64,000 nt of DNA from Lycium barbarum (Eukaryota; Streptophyta; Magnoliopsida; Solanales; Solanaceae), in contig NC_083339.1 in NCBI RefSeq assembly GCF_019175385.1, positions 47,168,074 through 47,232,073 on the forward strand, read 5' to 3'. Below, one piece after another: positions 29,849 to 41,245 of the stretch (the first letter of the stretch is position 1; every line of letters starts with the position of its first letter). The position numbers and the translations under genes were made by a program. The notes under the pieces were generated by a model. It made no database searches and had not been told where the DNA came from. It worked only from the letters and a program-made list of their open reading frames with translations.

Positions 29849-30843
29849 CTTGCAGATAATTTTATATGGTCCAATGTATCGAGGGCTTAACTTCCCCTTT
29901 TTGCCAAATATATCACCCCTTTCATTGGCGACACCTTCAGAAATACCTAGTCGTCAACTTGAAATTCTAAGTCTCGCCGGCGGTTGTCCGCATAAGATTT
30001 TTGACGACTTTGGGCTGTCAACAACCGATCTCGGATCACCTTGACTTTTTCCAAGGCTTGTTGGATCAATTCAGGGCCTACTAGCTGCACTTCTCCTATT
30101 TCAAACCATCCAATTGGAAACCTGCACTTCCTTCCATATAGAGCTTCATACGGAGCCATTTGAATACTGGAATGGTAGCTATTGTTGTATGCAAACTCGA
30201 TTAGAGGTAAGTGGTCATCCCAAATACCCCCAAAATCTAGAACACATGCTCTTAGCATATCTTCCAAAGTTTGAATGGTACGTTCGGCTTGCCCATCAGT
30301 CTGCGGATGGAATGTCGTGCTAAGCTTCACTTGAGTACCTAGACCTTCTTGAAAAGATTTCCAGAACTTGGCTGTAAATTGCGCTCTTCTATCTGTGATA
30401 ATGGATGCTGGTATGCCATGGAGTCGCACAATTTCTTTGAGATACAACCTCGCATAATCTTCTTTTGAATATGTGGTTCTAACTGGAAGAAAATGAGCTG
30501 CTTTTGTCAACCTATCCACAATCGCCCATATAGAATCATACTTGCCTCGGGAACGAGGTAACCCCACAATAAAATCCATGTTGATCACTTCCCATTTCCA
30601 GGTAGGGATTTCCATTGCTTGTAATAATCCTCCTGGCTTTTGATGTTCACTCTTAACTTGCTGGCAATTTGGACATTGAGCTACAAATTCTGCTATGTCT
30701 CTCTTCATGCCATCCCACCAATATATCAACTTGAGATCATGATACATCTTTGTAGCACCTGGGTGCATAGAATATCGAGAATAATGAGCTTCTTCTAGAA
30801 TTCGACGACGTAATTTCCCAACATTCGGAACACATACCCTGCC
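29849..30843 (-). pseudogene. T3 integrase core
   Basis: This is 273 open codons (30768-29947). It has the zinc-binding half ([29 protein letters not shown]) and all catalytic residues (VDRLTKAAHF, ITDRRAQFTAKFW, HPQTDGQAERTIQTLEDML). It is the best-preserved integrase in the window. It is bounded by a TGA at 30844 (CGA in T2) and a TAG at 29947, where TGG is expected. Confidence 0.9.
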
Positions 30844-31740
30844 TCAGTACCTAAGAATCCCATCCATAGAAATTTCAAGTGGAGACTTCTCTTGACCATG
30901 AGTTGTATCTCTGTAATGCCATAATTGAGGATCTTCATAATGATGCTCTTTCACTTCCATATTCAGAGAAGAAACTGTGGAATCGTTAATATCAATTCCT
31001 GCACCACCCGAATCAATTAAACGTACTCCAAGATTAGCCAATTGGTGGAACTCATGAATTAATTCTTTCTTCTCCGGAAGAACTTCACATAGGCTACCCA
31101 TTGATCGGTGGCTAAGCGCATCAGCTACTACATTTACTTTTTCGGGATGGTATAAAATGCTCACATCATAATCATTCAATAATTCTAACCATCGCCTCCG
31201 TCGCAGATTCAACTCCTTCTGTTTGAAAATGTATTGTAGACTCTTGTGATCCATATAGATATCAACATATACGCCATACAAGTAATGTCTCCACATCTTT
31301 AATGCATGAATGACTGCAGCCAATTCGAGATTATGAGTTGGGTAGCTCTTTTCATGTTTTCGCAGTTGTCTCGAAGCGTAAGCAATTACTCTACCGTGCT
31401 GCATTAACACACATCCTAACCTAACGCCGGAAGCATCACAATACATCACATAACTATCTGACCCTTCTAGAAGTGTTAAGACTGGAGCTGAGGTTAATCT
31501 GTCCTTCAACTCTTGGAAGCTGCGTTCACAAGCATCATTCCACTGAAATTTAGCTGACTTTTGGGTTATCTTTGTCAATGGGGTTGAAATAGAGGAAAAT
31601 CCCTCTACTAACCTTCTATAGTAACCTGCCAATCCCAAAAAACTACGGACCTCTGTAAGCTTCGTAGGCTTTGGCCAAGTTTTCACAGCTTCTATTTTCT
31701 GAGTGTCAACTCAAATACCATCATCTGAAATAACATGGCC
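30844..31740 (-). pseudogene. T3 RT thumb and RNase H
   Basis: This is 280 open codons (31686-30844). It begins at the RT connection ([20 protein letters not shown]) and covers RNase H ([63 protein letters not shown]). The RT palm and fingers, including the FIDD catalytic site, are missing: upstream sequence at 31741 is unrelated. RT could therefore not work. Confidence 0.9.
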
Positions 31741-31960
31741 CTAAAAACACGTCCGATGTCTCAACAGGACATATACCGGGTCACACATAATACGCAACTC
31801 AGCAACACAAGATCACTTACCATTAAAGGATATAAATAATAGACCTTGTTTCATAAGTTGTGCCTACACCCTCGGTCTAGAATTTCAATATATATATATA
31901 TGCATACATACACATATTATTTATATTCACTCACTGTCAATCAACTTACTCGTAAATCAC
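31741..31960 (-). other. Foreign filler replacing T3 RT palm
   Basis: The RT thumb begins abruptly at GGCCATGTTATTTCAGATGA (minus strand, from about 31740). Between it and the degraded protease lie about 200 bp matching nothing else in the window, with an AT microsatellite near 31890. About 1.2 kb of protease-RT sequence found in T1 and T2 is absent. Confidence 0.65.
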
Positions 31961-32938
31961 GATTCTGGCTATCACTAGGTCCCTAACAAGCTTAGTCATC
32001 TCAAATTGTTGGATTGGCTCAGACTTTTACTCCAACACAGTCAATAATATCAGAAGAATATATGACGGCGTAGGAACCGAATCAATCGATGTGTACATGT
32101 CATAAAAAGGATACTGACAATATACCTGGAACAATATCGGGGGAAGACTCAAGATCCTGTCTCTTAGCTAACGTATAGATATGATGCTGGGATCCACTTG
32201 GACTGGGCATTCTTCTTCGGTCTCTATCACTGCCTACAAACATCTGTGGCCCTGGCCTTAGAGGGCGTACCGATGATGAAGAGCCAGCTACCACTCCTGT
32301 AGTCCGAACCTTACCTTTACCACGTAGCGATGGGCAATCGCGCTTTAAATGGCCTGGCCGAGCACAGGCATAACAAACATCCGAGCCCAAGCGGCACGGT
32401 CCCCAATGTAACCTAGAGCACTGAGTACATCGTGGTACCGAGGATCTCGTCTTACCAGAACCACTCCGAATCCGAGAACTGGAAACTCTGAGACTCTGTG
32501 GTGACCTAGAATAAGTAGATCCATCAAACCTGGGTCTAAGAAACCGTGGAGGAGCACCACTTGTTGAATGAACTGAGTGCCGAGAGAATTGTTGCCTCGG
32601 AGCACCCCTAAACTGATGATGAAACCCTGAAGAACTAACTCTCTTTCTCTAACCCCTGTTATCGTGGCCCACATCCTGCCGCTGAGCTTGAGCGGCTACC
32701 AATTGAGTCAGTAAAAGAATAGCCTGTCTCATCTCTTGGGTCGAGGCATCTGGTGGAGGAATGGGGTGAGGCTCCCTTCTAATCCTCAAAAGTGGGCGAA
32801 GTATGGGAAAACCGAGGTGGGGCCCTATTATAGGGTTCGCCCTCCTCCATATCTATAGACGGCTCTCGTTCAAGCCCTTCTTCAACCACCATCTTGCCCT
32901 TCTGGGCTGCCGTAGCTTTTCCTTTCATCAACTTTGCC
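31961..32938 (-). pseudogene. T3 gag and protease remnant (internally deleted)
   Basis: The ATG at 32938 opens the conserved start (KGKATAAQKGK). The gag core domain (around DEDPQGFIDEM in the relatives) is absent: N-terminal sequence jumps to the basic region before the knuckle at about 32670. The knuckle CYACARPGHLKRDC (32372-32331) has all four ligands. The protease that follows is degraded, with the Gly of the catalytic D-x-G lost (IDSVPTPSYI). This part differs from T1 and T2 much more than the T3 pol does. Confidence 0.8.
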
Positions 32939-33043
32939 GAAATTATAACGCACATTTAGGGAGGGGATAATCTTATAATACAGCTCTATCGCACGATCCC
33001 TTAAGATGAAAGATGGTCATTTTTCCTAAATGCCCTGTAGCCT

Positions 33044-33082
33044 CTTGTTTATTAATGTGGCGCGCAACACACCATAAGCAAG
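33044..33082 (-). other. T3 leader hairpin, loop palindrome GCGCGC
   Basis: On the minus strand CTTGCTTAT and GGTGTG face CACATT and AATAAACAAG, with two G-U pairs replacing G-C pairs. The loop keeps GCGCGC. It starts 43 nt after the primer site. Confidence 0.6.
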
Positions 33083-33125
33083 ACTCTACTAGACACGGCT
33101 CGTAGACACTTCTTAGGACTGAACT

Positions 33126-33137
33126 GCTCTGATACCA
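33126..33137 (-). other. T3 primer binding site (tRNA-iMet)
   Basis: TGGTATCAGAGC on the minus strand, 4 bp inside the 5' LTR end. Confidence 0.9.
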
Positions 33138-33432
33138 CTTTTGTCACGACCCGACTAAGGGCCGCGATGGGTACCCGGGACTAACCACCGAGCACCACTC
33201 ATTCTACTACTCATCATACTCATCAAGCGTTCTTTTATCAAATTCATACTCAAATCATAAAAAATCATTTTTCATTTGAGAACATAAATACTTTTATATA
33301 CATAAGTCTTTCGGCCACCAAAATGATAATATAGTAATAACATCGTGAGACCATCTAACCCACACTGCGTATCTACGAGCCTCTACTAGAGTGCTGGACA
33401 TAGGGACGGGACAGGACCCCGTCGTGCCAAAA

Positions 33433-33433
<1 letters not shown>

Positions 33434-33500
<67 letters not shown>
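33434..33500 (+). repeat. AC then AT microsatellite in T3 5' LTR
   Basis: About 23 AC dinucleotides are followed by about 10 AT. The T3 3' LTR has only about six AC at the same place (24147), so the tract has changed length since insertion. Confidence 0.9.
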
Positions 33501-33515
<15 letters not shown>

Positions 33516-33613
33516 CACACAAAAGAATCAACCGAATAGCACCTCTGGAATAATGGAGTGCTCCTGTAAATCTACTGGTGGCTCCTATGGATATGCACCG
33601 TCTCCCTATCTAC

Positions 33614-33671
33614 CTGTGGGCATGGACACAACGTCCAAAGAAAATGGACGTCAGTATCAATATTGTACTGA
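33614..33671 (-). other. Two-hairpin element and acceptor, T3 5' LTR
   Basis: CGTCC (33632-33636) pairs with GGACG (33646-33650). Stem 1 has one changed base (TCAGTAT, 33651-33657) against GTACTGA (33665-33671). The acceptor AG is at 33615-33614. Confidence 0.65.
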
Positions 33672-33899
33672 GTATGCAAGACATGAATGAAATAAGCATA
33701 ATAGAAGAATCATAAACCATAAGAGGAAGATGTAACTTGCATGAGTTTTATGGGTGAATACATTTCAAACATATATCGTATATTTATATAATCATGGTAC
33801 AGGCATCACCATAGCACATATATCATCGCATCATCATCATCATCATTGTCATCGTTAACCCGCGTCCGGGTAACCATCATATGCCGCCCACTAGTGGTG

Positions 33900-34200
33900 T
33901 CATGTCCGGCCCTCTAGGTACGGTGTAATCATAAGTAGCCCGCATTAGCAGTGACATGTCCGTCCATCTAGGAACGGTGTAATCATAAGCAGCCCACATT
34001 AGCGGTGACATGTCCGGCCATTTAGGCACGGTGTAATCATAAACAGCCCACGTTAGCGGTGACATGTCCGGCCATCTAGGCACGGTGTAATCATAAGCAG
34101 CCCGCATTAGCGGTGACATGTCCGGCCATCTAGGCACGGTGTAATCATAAGCAGCCCGCATTAGCGGTGACATGTCCGGCCATCTAGGCACGGTGTAATC
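33900..34200 (-). repeat. 54-bp minisatellite, T3 5' LTR (six units)
   Basis: The same unit as at 27310-27670, one copy fewer. Confidence 0.85.
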
Positions 34201-35415
34201 ATATCATCATATACTCATCGTGACTCAACATTTTCATACATGGCATAGGCATATTATAAACTTACATTATTAATCACCTCATAGACATATCATGACTTAG
34301 CATCATTATACAATTATCGTTAAAAATATACATTAGAACTTGAAGGCAACTATGCATATGTCGGGGTGACATAAGGTCGTGAACCCCCGATTCCATTATG
34401 GAGCATTTATAAGTATTCTGCCTCACCTTGAAGGAATTAGTATATAAGGAGAGGGTATACAATAAACGACATCATTAACCATATAGGATCATCATATCAT
34501 GAACTCTAGAATCTTTAGACTTAAGCTCATCATCATCATTATTAGGCTCGTAACGTATCCCTTATCTCATGTAGCTATGCATGAACATAGACTCTTAGCT
34601 TTCCGGGATATAGAGAATTCTTGGAAAAGAAGGAAAAATCATGCCATCGGAATCATGCCATAGAAAGACAGGACTAGCCTCACATACCTTTTTCGTTTAA
34701 CTAATTTATCGCTTGCTTGTTCTCCTTCAATGCCCGCGTTTCTACCTTCAAAAGAATTCACATCAACATTAGTTAATCGACTATAAGAACGTGTTACTGT
34801 TTCTAGGGAAACTTGGGCAGCATTTCCTTTGTTTATACAACTTTCCCCATATTCTATTTCAACTCCCAAACATTCATAACAACATTCATCATTCATCTAT
34901 ATTACCCACATTTCGTAATTTTACTCCTATTTCTCTATAATCAAGGTCATAGTTCATTATTGCATTTTCTCACATATAATACTTATTCCATGTTTCAAAT
35001 GTCGTTCACAACATACTTGCAATCACAACATACCAATATTCATGATTCACCCCAAACTACTACTCAATAATGACACTATTCACACATTCATGACCCATTT
35101 TCTATGTCTTTCTACAATTCAAGTGTCTTAGCTTTCCAATACTTTAAAAAATATGGAATGATCATAAAACTCACCTTAGATCATGGAAGAATAAACCTTG
35201 AGTTTAACTTCCCTTCTTGCACAAAAACCCTAGCTCACTTCCCTTGAGATTTCTTGGAGTAGATGAACTTTGGTAGGTTTCTTACACTTGATTTTGTGGG
35301 TTTAATGCAGTTCATCAGGGATTTCTCTTGGTGTCTTGTGGATGGAGAGTTGAGAGAATTCTACAGGTTTCTATTTCCAAAAATGGTAAAATAATGATTT
35401 AGGGTCGAATTTAGT

Positions 35416-35425
35416 CTATTTATAG
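35416..35425 (-). promoter_or_regulatory. T3 5' LTR TATA box
   Basis: CTATAAATAG on the minus strand, 251 bp before the donor-like site, preceded by the GCAAAGC/GCTTTGC palindromic block (about 35440-35625). This is the promoter that would drive T3. Confidence 0.65.
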
Positions 35426-35828
35426 TGGTCCAGAAAATTCTAGATGCACACAACATGCTGCAAGCTTTGCTAGACGCAAAGCGTGCTTTGCGAGCCGCAT
35501 GTTGTGTCGCAGACCTAACAACAACCCCAAATTTCACTGTCACACTTTTTTGCGCAACTGCGTGGCCGCAAAGCACGCTTTGCTGCTCACATGTTGCGCC
35601 ACAAAGTGCGCCACAATGTGACATTTTACCCGACTTCCACCGAAACTTAACTCCGATGATCCGACGAGTCTTAAACCTTCCCGAGGCTTACTAAACATGG
35701 TTTTTCTCCATTATATACCCAAGATGGACATATCTATCCCCATGACCTCGAAAATTTTATCCTACTTCCCAAGGCTAGGACAATTAGCATTCGGCGAAAC
35801 TGAACGTATGAAAATGAGAGGTGTAACA

Positions 35829-35910
35829 CATGCACTGGAGCGGAATGAGTGTGATAAGAGATCTTGTTGTTGTTATCTGCATACTTGAATCATATATTGA
35901 GCACTCATCT
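35829..35910 (+). repeat. Fragment of J 5' LTR
   Basis: It matches 45032-45108 of the J 3' LTR, including GTGATAAGAGATCTTGTTGT. It shows that T3 sits inside the J 5' LTR. Confidence 0.75.
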
Positions 35911-36006
35911 TAGATACGTAACACACACACACACACAGATATATATATTTGGCAGGGCGGTGACGATGTGGCCTATGTTGTTTTGAAACATTTGGGAGGT
36001 TTTATA
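35911..36006 (+). other. Unassigned spacer with AC/AT microsatellite
   Basis: It is not found in the J 3' LTR. An AC run then AT run lies at 35919-35950. It ends in TTATA (36002-36006), the left target duplication of S2. Confidence 0.6.
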
Positions 36007-36502
36007 TGTTACACCCCGTATCTTCGAAGAGCACTTACAAAATTTGAAACATAAATACGTTGAGTTAGGGTTAAGTAAAACCACTTTGGAATATAAGGAG
36101 TAAGAATTATTAAGTAAATTTAATAAGTGAAGGATGTATATAAGATATACCGGAAGGTTTTATAAGGAAATCAGTGGAAGAAATGAAGTAGCACGATTTC
36201 GGAGAAAGGATAGGTAATGTTTTGTGTGAAAATTTTGGTCCAACTAGGGGAACGCATAGCTCTTAGCATATGAAGTGTTTTAAGGTGAAACAAAAGCCTA
36301 AAATGAAGTTCATCGAGTCTCGTTTCCAACGCAGCAAACCGCTCATAGATAGGACATCGGAGTAGATAATTATGGACGTTACAAGTTCAGCTGACAGAAC
36401 AGAAACGCGTGCTACAGTGCTGCTACAGTACCGACCTGCTACAGACCTACTATAGTAAAATACTACAGTGAACCCGACTCGGATTTGACCCGAATTTGAC
36501 CC

Positions 36503-36510
36503 TTATAAAA
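36503..36510 (+). promoter_or_regulatory. S2 TATA box
   Basis: TTATAAAA, 217 bp before the donor-like site, a shorter distance than in the other LTRs. Confidence 0.6.
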
Positions 36511-37609
36511 AGGGTAAGACCCTCTTTTTTTAACCAGATTTTGGCCCAGAAATCTCTAGAAATTGAAGAGAGAGAGAGAGGGAAACAAAGAGTAAGCAAT
36601 TTTTAAGCGACGGAGTATTAATCGAAGCTCGGATAAACGCATAGATGTGATTCTAGTATTGTTTTGCGGTGGATTTTAGCGTGGATATTGAGGGTATTGA
36701 TGTCTTAACAAGAAAAGAGGTATGAATCTTTCTCTTTTTGTATTATTTAAGGTTTATTTACGGAGATAAGGTCGTTAAATAATTGTATAGCGAGTTGGTT
36801 GGTTGTGGAAATTGGGAAACAGTGTGTGGGCTGTTTTATGGTACATATTGGTGTTGATAATATTGTTGTTGATGTTGGTATTGTTGTTGTTGTTTTTGGC
36901 TGCTGAATTGAGATTTTGGGCTAGGCATATAAATAGAGGAGATGTTGCTGAAATTTCGGCAGATTCTAGAAAGATTTATTTGGTGGCTTAGGATAAGTAT
37001 ATAACAACGAGCCTAACAATAGAATGAATGGTTTTATATGTAGATTTCAAGACAGGAGGTAGGTTGGAAAGTCGAGAAGCGAGCTTCCAGGTATGTTGAG
37101 GCTAGTCCCCTTCTTTCAAAGGCATGATTCTTATTCTGTGATTCCACATACGTTTCCATAACCTTCTTATTTCCAAGAGTTAAAAACTCATGATTCTTCA
37201 AAATCTTCCTATGATACTAAAGATGAGATGTTTTCCATAATGTCTTTATCCTCAAAAGTTAAAGTTTCATGATTCCAAGAGTTTCTTATGACGCTAAAGA
37301 TGAGTATGCTTTGTAAGGATAGAGAAGATGAGATATTTTCTATGATGCGCATGATGACGATGATTTTGATTCTAGAAGTTCCAAAGCTTATGATTTTAAT
37401 GCTATTATGAGATTATCGAATTTGTTTCACGATTTCCTTGAATTGCTCATTGTTGTTGGTCTCACCTCATGTATTGTTCCTTCGAGGTGAGATATATCGA
37501 TGATGATTATTCCATAATATAAAGGAGGTTACCGACCTTACATCACTCCGATAGAGTTGTAGCTTTCACTTGGGCTCTCATGCATGCTTTATAATTATGT
37601 ATGTATTTT

Positions 37610-37890
37610 AATAACATCGTGCCTACATGGCCAGGCAGTATAACACCGTGCCTACATGGCCGGGTAGTATAACACTGTGCCTACATGGCCGGGCAGTATA
37701 ACACCGCGCCGTCCAATAGGCGGCCGGGCAGACACACCACTGTAGTGGGCAGTTTATGATTACCCCAGATGCAGGAGGCTTGGACGCGGGCTAATGATGA
37801 TCACACCGTGCCTAAATGGCCGGGCAGCATTACACCGTACCTATATGGTCGGGCAGTATAACACCGTGCCTACATGGCCGGGCAGTTTAC
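37610..37890 (+). repeat. Minisatellite in S2
   Basis: Repeated units of CGTGCCTACATGGCCGGGCA with ACACC between, partly disrupted at 37705-37800. Confidence 0.75.
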
Positions 37891-38042
37891 TTGTAAATAT
37901 TTATATGTTGTTTCAAAATGAAAAATTAGCATGCATAATATCCACCTTAAGAGGAAAACCGAGGTACAGGTTATTTCCTTACTCTATCCTGTGCTTTACG
38001 TCTCTTACTATGATCTTATGGTATTGTTCATGCCTTGCATAC

Positions 38043-38101
38043 TCAGTACATTACTCGTACTGACGTCCCTTCTTGTGGACGCTACGTTTCATGCCACGCA
38101 A
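38043..38101 (+). other. Two-hairpin element and acceptor, S2
   Basis: TCAGTAC (38043-38049) pairs with GTACTGA (38057-38063). CGTCC (38064-38068) pairs with GGACG (38077-38081) around CTTCTTGT. Confidence 0.65.
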
Positions 38102-38505
38102 GTGTATACAGATGAGTAGAGGGTATTGCTAGAAGATGTTCCAACTGGATTAGCGAGCTCCGTTTCCTTCCGGAGTGTTTCCGAGTCAGAGTATCTATGT
38201 TATGGTATATTGATTTATGTTAGAGACTTTGCAAACAGAGTCACGTATATAGCATGTCAGTCTTGCAAGCGGATCTACAAGCCGATGCATCATTATGCAT
38301 TATGTTACAAATTTCGTATGATTACAGATTTTACTTGATTTGAGAAAGACGAAAAGAATATGTAAAAGCTTTCATTATGCATTCATTTCATGGTTTAAGA
38401 GTCCAGTGAGATTATGAATATAACGAGAACCAGCGGGTTCACTCGGCTTTAAGTAAAGGGTCGGGTGCCCATCATGCCCTATCAGGACTGGGGTGTGACA
38501 TTATA

Positions 38506-39459
38506 CTAATTCCGCGACCATTCTGTGTTGTGTGATACGGAATGGTCGGTAGGCATGAAGGGTGGAAAGGTCGTCTCTATGCTATATGATACGGAGCGAC
38601 ATTGTACATAGACTACGTGGTTACCCCAGGGTGGTGCCGGTGAGAACCCCCCGTGGGCAAAGATCCTGGGTCTCGTCTGTCTGTTAGGCAAAGATCCGGG
38701 ATGAGTGGCACCTAGACTGAGCGAGTCACCTTGGGCTGTGCTACCGAGATGTCGATATTTCCATCCGGAGTACATGTGTACACAACATTGCATGGTATGG
38801 CATTGTATTCATACATTAGTGCATTGCATTACATCATGGCTTATATTGAGATGATTTGGTGGTTTATTTGTGATGTTTGTTTTGGATTGGAGATATTGAG
38901 ACTTGGCACATTTGGGTTTAGATGCTCTACTTAGGCGATAACATTTACTTGGTTCCGATTATGTCTGACTTACACTTGTTGACTTATTTGCCTATCTTGC
39001 TTTATTGTCTGAATTATGTTAGCTATACTTAGTCGGCCGATGATACCTACCAGTACTGTGGTTTTGTACTGACCTGCACTTGCTGCATTCCTTTAGGAAT
39101 GTAGAATTCAGGTTGGATCTACTTCTGTTTCTCGTGGCTGAATGTCGATCCAAGATTTGCTTAGAGTCTACTGGGTGAGCACGAGACGTCCGCCGCCTTA
39201 AAGATTCTATTAGGATTTGATGTATTATTGATATTCCAGACTTGTAGATTTTAGTTAGATGCTCTTGTATGACCAGACCAGATATTGGGGCAGATTTTAT
39301 TTACTTCCGCATTTTCTTATTTATATTATAATTGTGAGACTTTCGTTATTTTACTTCTTCCGCTATTTTTTTATTATTTGTGAATGTTGAGTTAAGGGTT
39401 CTTCTACTGTGGTGGGAAAGGTAGGTGCCCGTACGACTTAGTGAAATTGGGTCGTGACA
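38506..39459 (+). mobile_element. J 5' LTR, right part
   Basis: From 38706 it matches the end of the J 3' LTR (45115-45899). It ends GTCGTGACA and is followed by a primer site. The first 200 bp (38506-38705) are missing from the 3' LTR. It has the two-hairpin element with a third version of stem 2 (39051-39101) and CAG/GTT at 39109-39114. Confidence 0.8.
39051..39111 (+). other. Two-hairpin element and acceptor, J 5' LTR
   Basis: CAGTAC (39051-39056) pairs with GTACTG (39066-39071). CATTCC (39086-39091) pairs with GGAATG (39096-39101). TTCAG ends at 39111. The arms of stem 2 differ completely from the Tekay versions but still pair. Confidence 0.6.
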
Positions 39460-39462
39460 AGT

Positions 39463-39475
39463 TGGTATCAGAGCC
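39463..39475 (+). other. J primer binding site (tRNA-iMet)
   Basis: TGGTATCAGAGCC starts 3 bp after the LTR end. Confidence 0.85.
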
Positions 39476-41107
39476 CTAGGTTACCTGATCTATAATACAA
39501 GTGTGTGTCAAGTAGAGTCTTGTGGATCGATACGATAAGCTCCGTACTTATCTGCGAGGGGCTATAAGACATTTAGGAAACATTCAATTCTTTCATTCTC
39601 TCGTGCCACTTCATTCAAATTGGTATCTAGTTGATTCCAATTGGTATCTGAACGTTCTTATCTTAATCTCCCACGGAGGGCGGACACTCATCCCTAAATT
39701 TTTATTGGAATAGTTTATCTATGGCGTGTTGTGGTTTGGGTGCGAGATGTGTTATCCTGATTCGGATGCGTGATTCAGTTCAACCTTTAGTTATGGCTTG
39801 AGGATTCAATTGTGTGGAGTCGCGATTAGACCAGTTTATTGTGAGAGTTCGTGAGAAATGGGAAGGATAGTTCAGAGGGTTACAGGGTTTCCATGTTTCC
39901 ATAGTGGGCTGCTCGATAATATGATCAGTTTGACTTCAGCTTCGTCAAGGCTTTATGATGGTGTGCGTGACAGTGGTGAACTAATGGAAAGTCGACGATT
40001 CAGCACCGGTAGAGTATTAGGCTTCGGTATGTAAGCACAAGTGTAAGTTCGATGATGACATCGAATATGGAAAACATATTGTGATCGCGTGCAATATAGA
40101 AAAGAAGTTGATAATAAGGACATGAAGGGAGACTTTGGTGGAAAGCGCATAGCTAAGTGATACTTCATAGAATATCTTGGACATGAGTACTTTTCTAGAG
40201 ATTGGGAAGAAAAAAATTGGTATCTGACATGGTTGTCAGGATAAGGTTAAGACTGGTGCAAAAGGTTATTCTTGATATGGGCTCGTTGATGATAAAAGAC
40301 TACTAGGTTATTAAGTGAATGTTATGGGCACATCGTTCGATCGGTAAATTTACTGGGTTGTAGACTTCTGAAAAGTTAGTAATCGCTTGATAGAAATGAC
40401 TTCAATTATGGATGAATGCGATGAATTAATGACTTGAGGAGTTACTAGTTGTTTCACTTAGACTTGTGGAGAAGTATGGATATTGTTGTATGGTTTGTCG
40501 GGCTTAGAATGGATGATTAGTTTAGAGGATCGAGTGGATTTGAGCGTTTGTTACTTGATAGTGATAAAAGTGATTTGAAATGAAATACGAGAATTGAAAG
40601 GTTACAATGAGGCATCTTGCTATCATGTTCAAGAGATTGAGGTTCGTAAGACTGGAGAAGAGGTAATATGTGAGTCGTGATTGGACTGTGGGGACCGTTG
40701 ACACGTTTCCCGAGGTGTTCAGGATAGATTTTGGTGATTTTTTGGGAAAAATTGGATTTAAGCGAAAAATAGTTGACTCAAAGTTAACTTTTAGGCAAAT
40801 AGACCTATTTCGGAAATCCATCGATTCCAAGAGGTCTGGATGGTCTTATAGAACTTGTGTGTATATCTGGTTCGATTTCCAATACACACGGATGCATTTT
40901 GGGACTTGGTTTGGGAAGTTGGAATTGAGGTATAGGGGGTTGAATCAGTCAAGGACACCTCCGTTGGGAATTTCGAGGCCACAGGTGTGTTCGTAGCATG
41001 TTTTCATGTGGGTCTGTGTATGTGGTTTGTGAGCAGATAGCCTTGGGAGTTAGTCGGAAATTCGGGTTGAGTTGTGAAATGGGAATAGTTTCTGGTGTCT
41101 AGTGCCT

Positions 41108-41245
41108 GTTTTGGCGGCACTAACATCATGGCAGTGGTACCGCTGTAGCGATCACCCTGCCGCTGAAGTAGTCGGCGCCATTTGGGCATGACCGCTGTAG
41201 CGATCATAGGACCGCTGAGGCGCCGCCGCTGGAGCGGCCATCTTG
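41108..41245 (+). repeat. GC-rich palindromic repeats in J interior
   Basis: Three units resembling ACCGCTGTAGCGATC, plus GCCGCTGGAGCGGCC, each nearly self-complementary. They resemble the palindromic blocks upstream of TATA in the Tekay LTRs. Confidence 0.6.

Larger units (their letters stand above)
33142..35828 (-). mobile_element. T3 5' LTR
   Basis: A full LTR of 2687 bp (GTGTAACA end at 35828, TGTCACGACC at 33142). It is about 97% like the T3 3' LTR by eye. It has TATA 35416-35425, donor GT at 35174, acceptor AG 34743-34742, a 54-nt micro-exon (34741-34688), donor GT at 34687, six 54-bp units (about 33900-34200), a two-hairpin element, and AC/AT microsatellites (33434-33500). The target duplication cannot be confirmed because the other end of T3 is truncated. 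Confidence 0.9.
36007..38500 (+). mobile_element. S2: solo LTR
   Basis: It opens TGTTACACCCCG and ends GGGGTGTGACA, flanked by a perfect duplication TTATA (36002-36006 and 38501-38505). It has a GCTACAGT-rich block (about 36405-36470), TATA box 36503-36510, donor GT at 36720, acceptor ATGTAG ending 37043, a 47-nt micro-exon (37044-37090), donor GT at 37091, a minisatellite of CACCGTGCCTACATGGCCGG type (about 37610-37890), a two-hairpin element (38043-38081) and an acceptor-like CGCAAG (ending 38101). Confidence 0.9.

Noticed and set aside
32345..32674. 109-codon minus-strand frame
   Set aside because: It is out of frame with the T3 gag sequence, which is clearly read in another frame (zinc knuckle CYACARPGHLKRDC).
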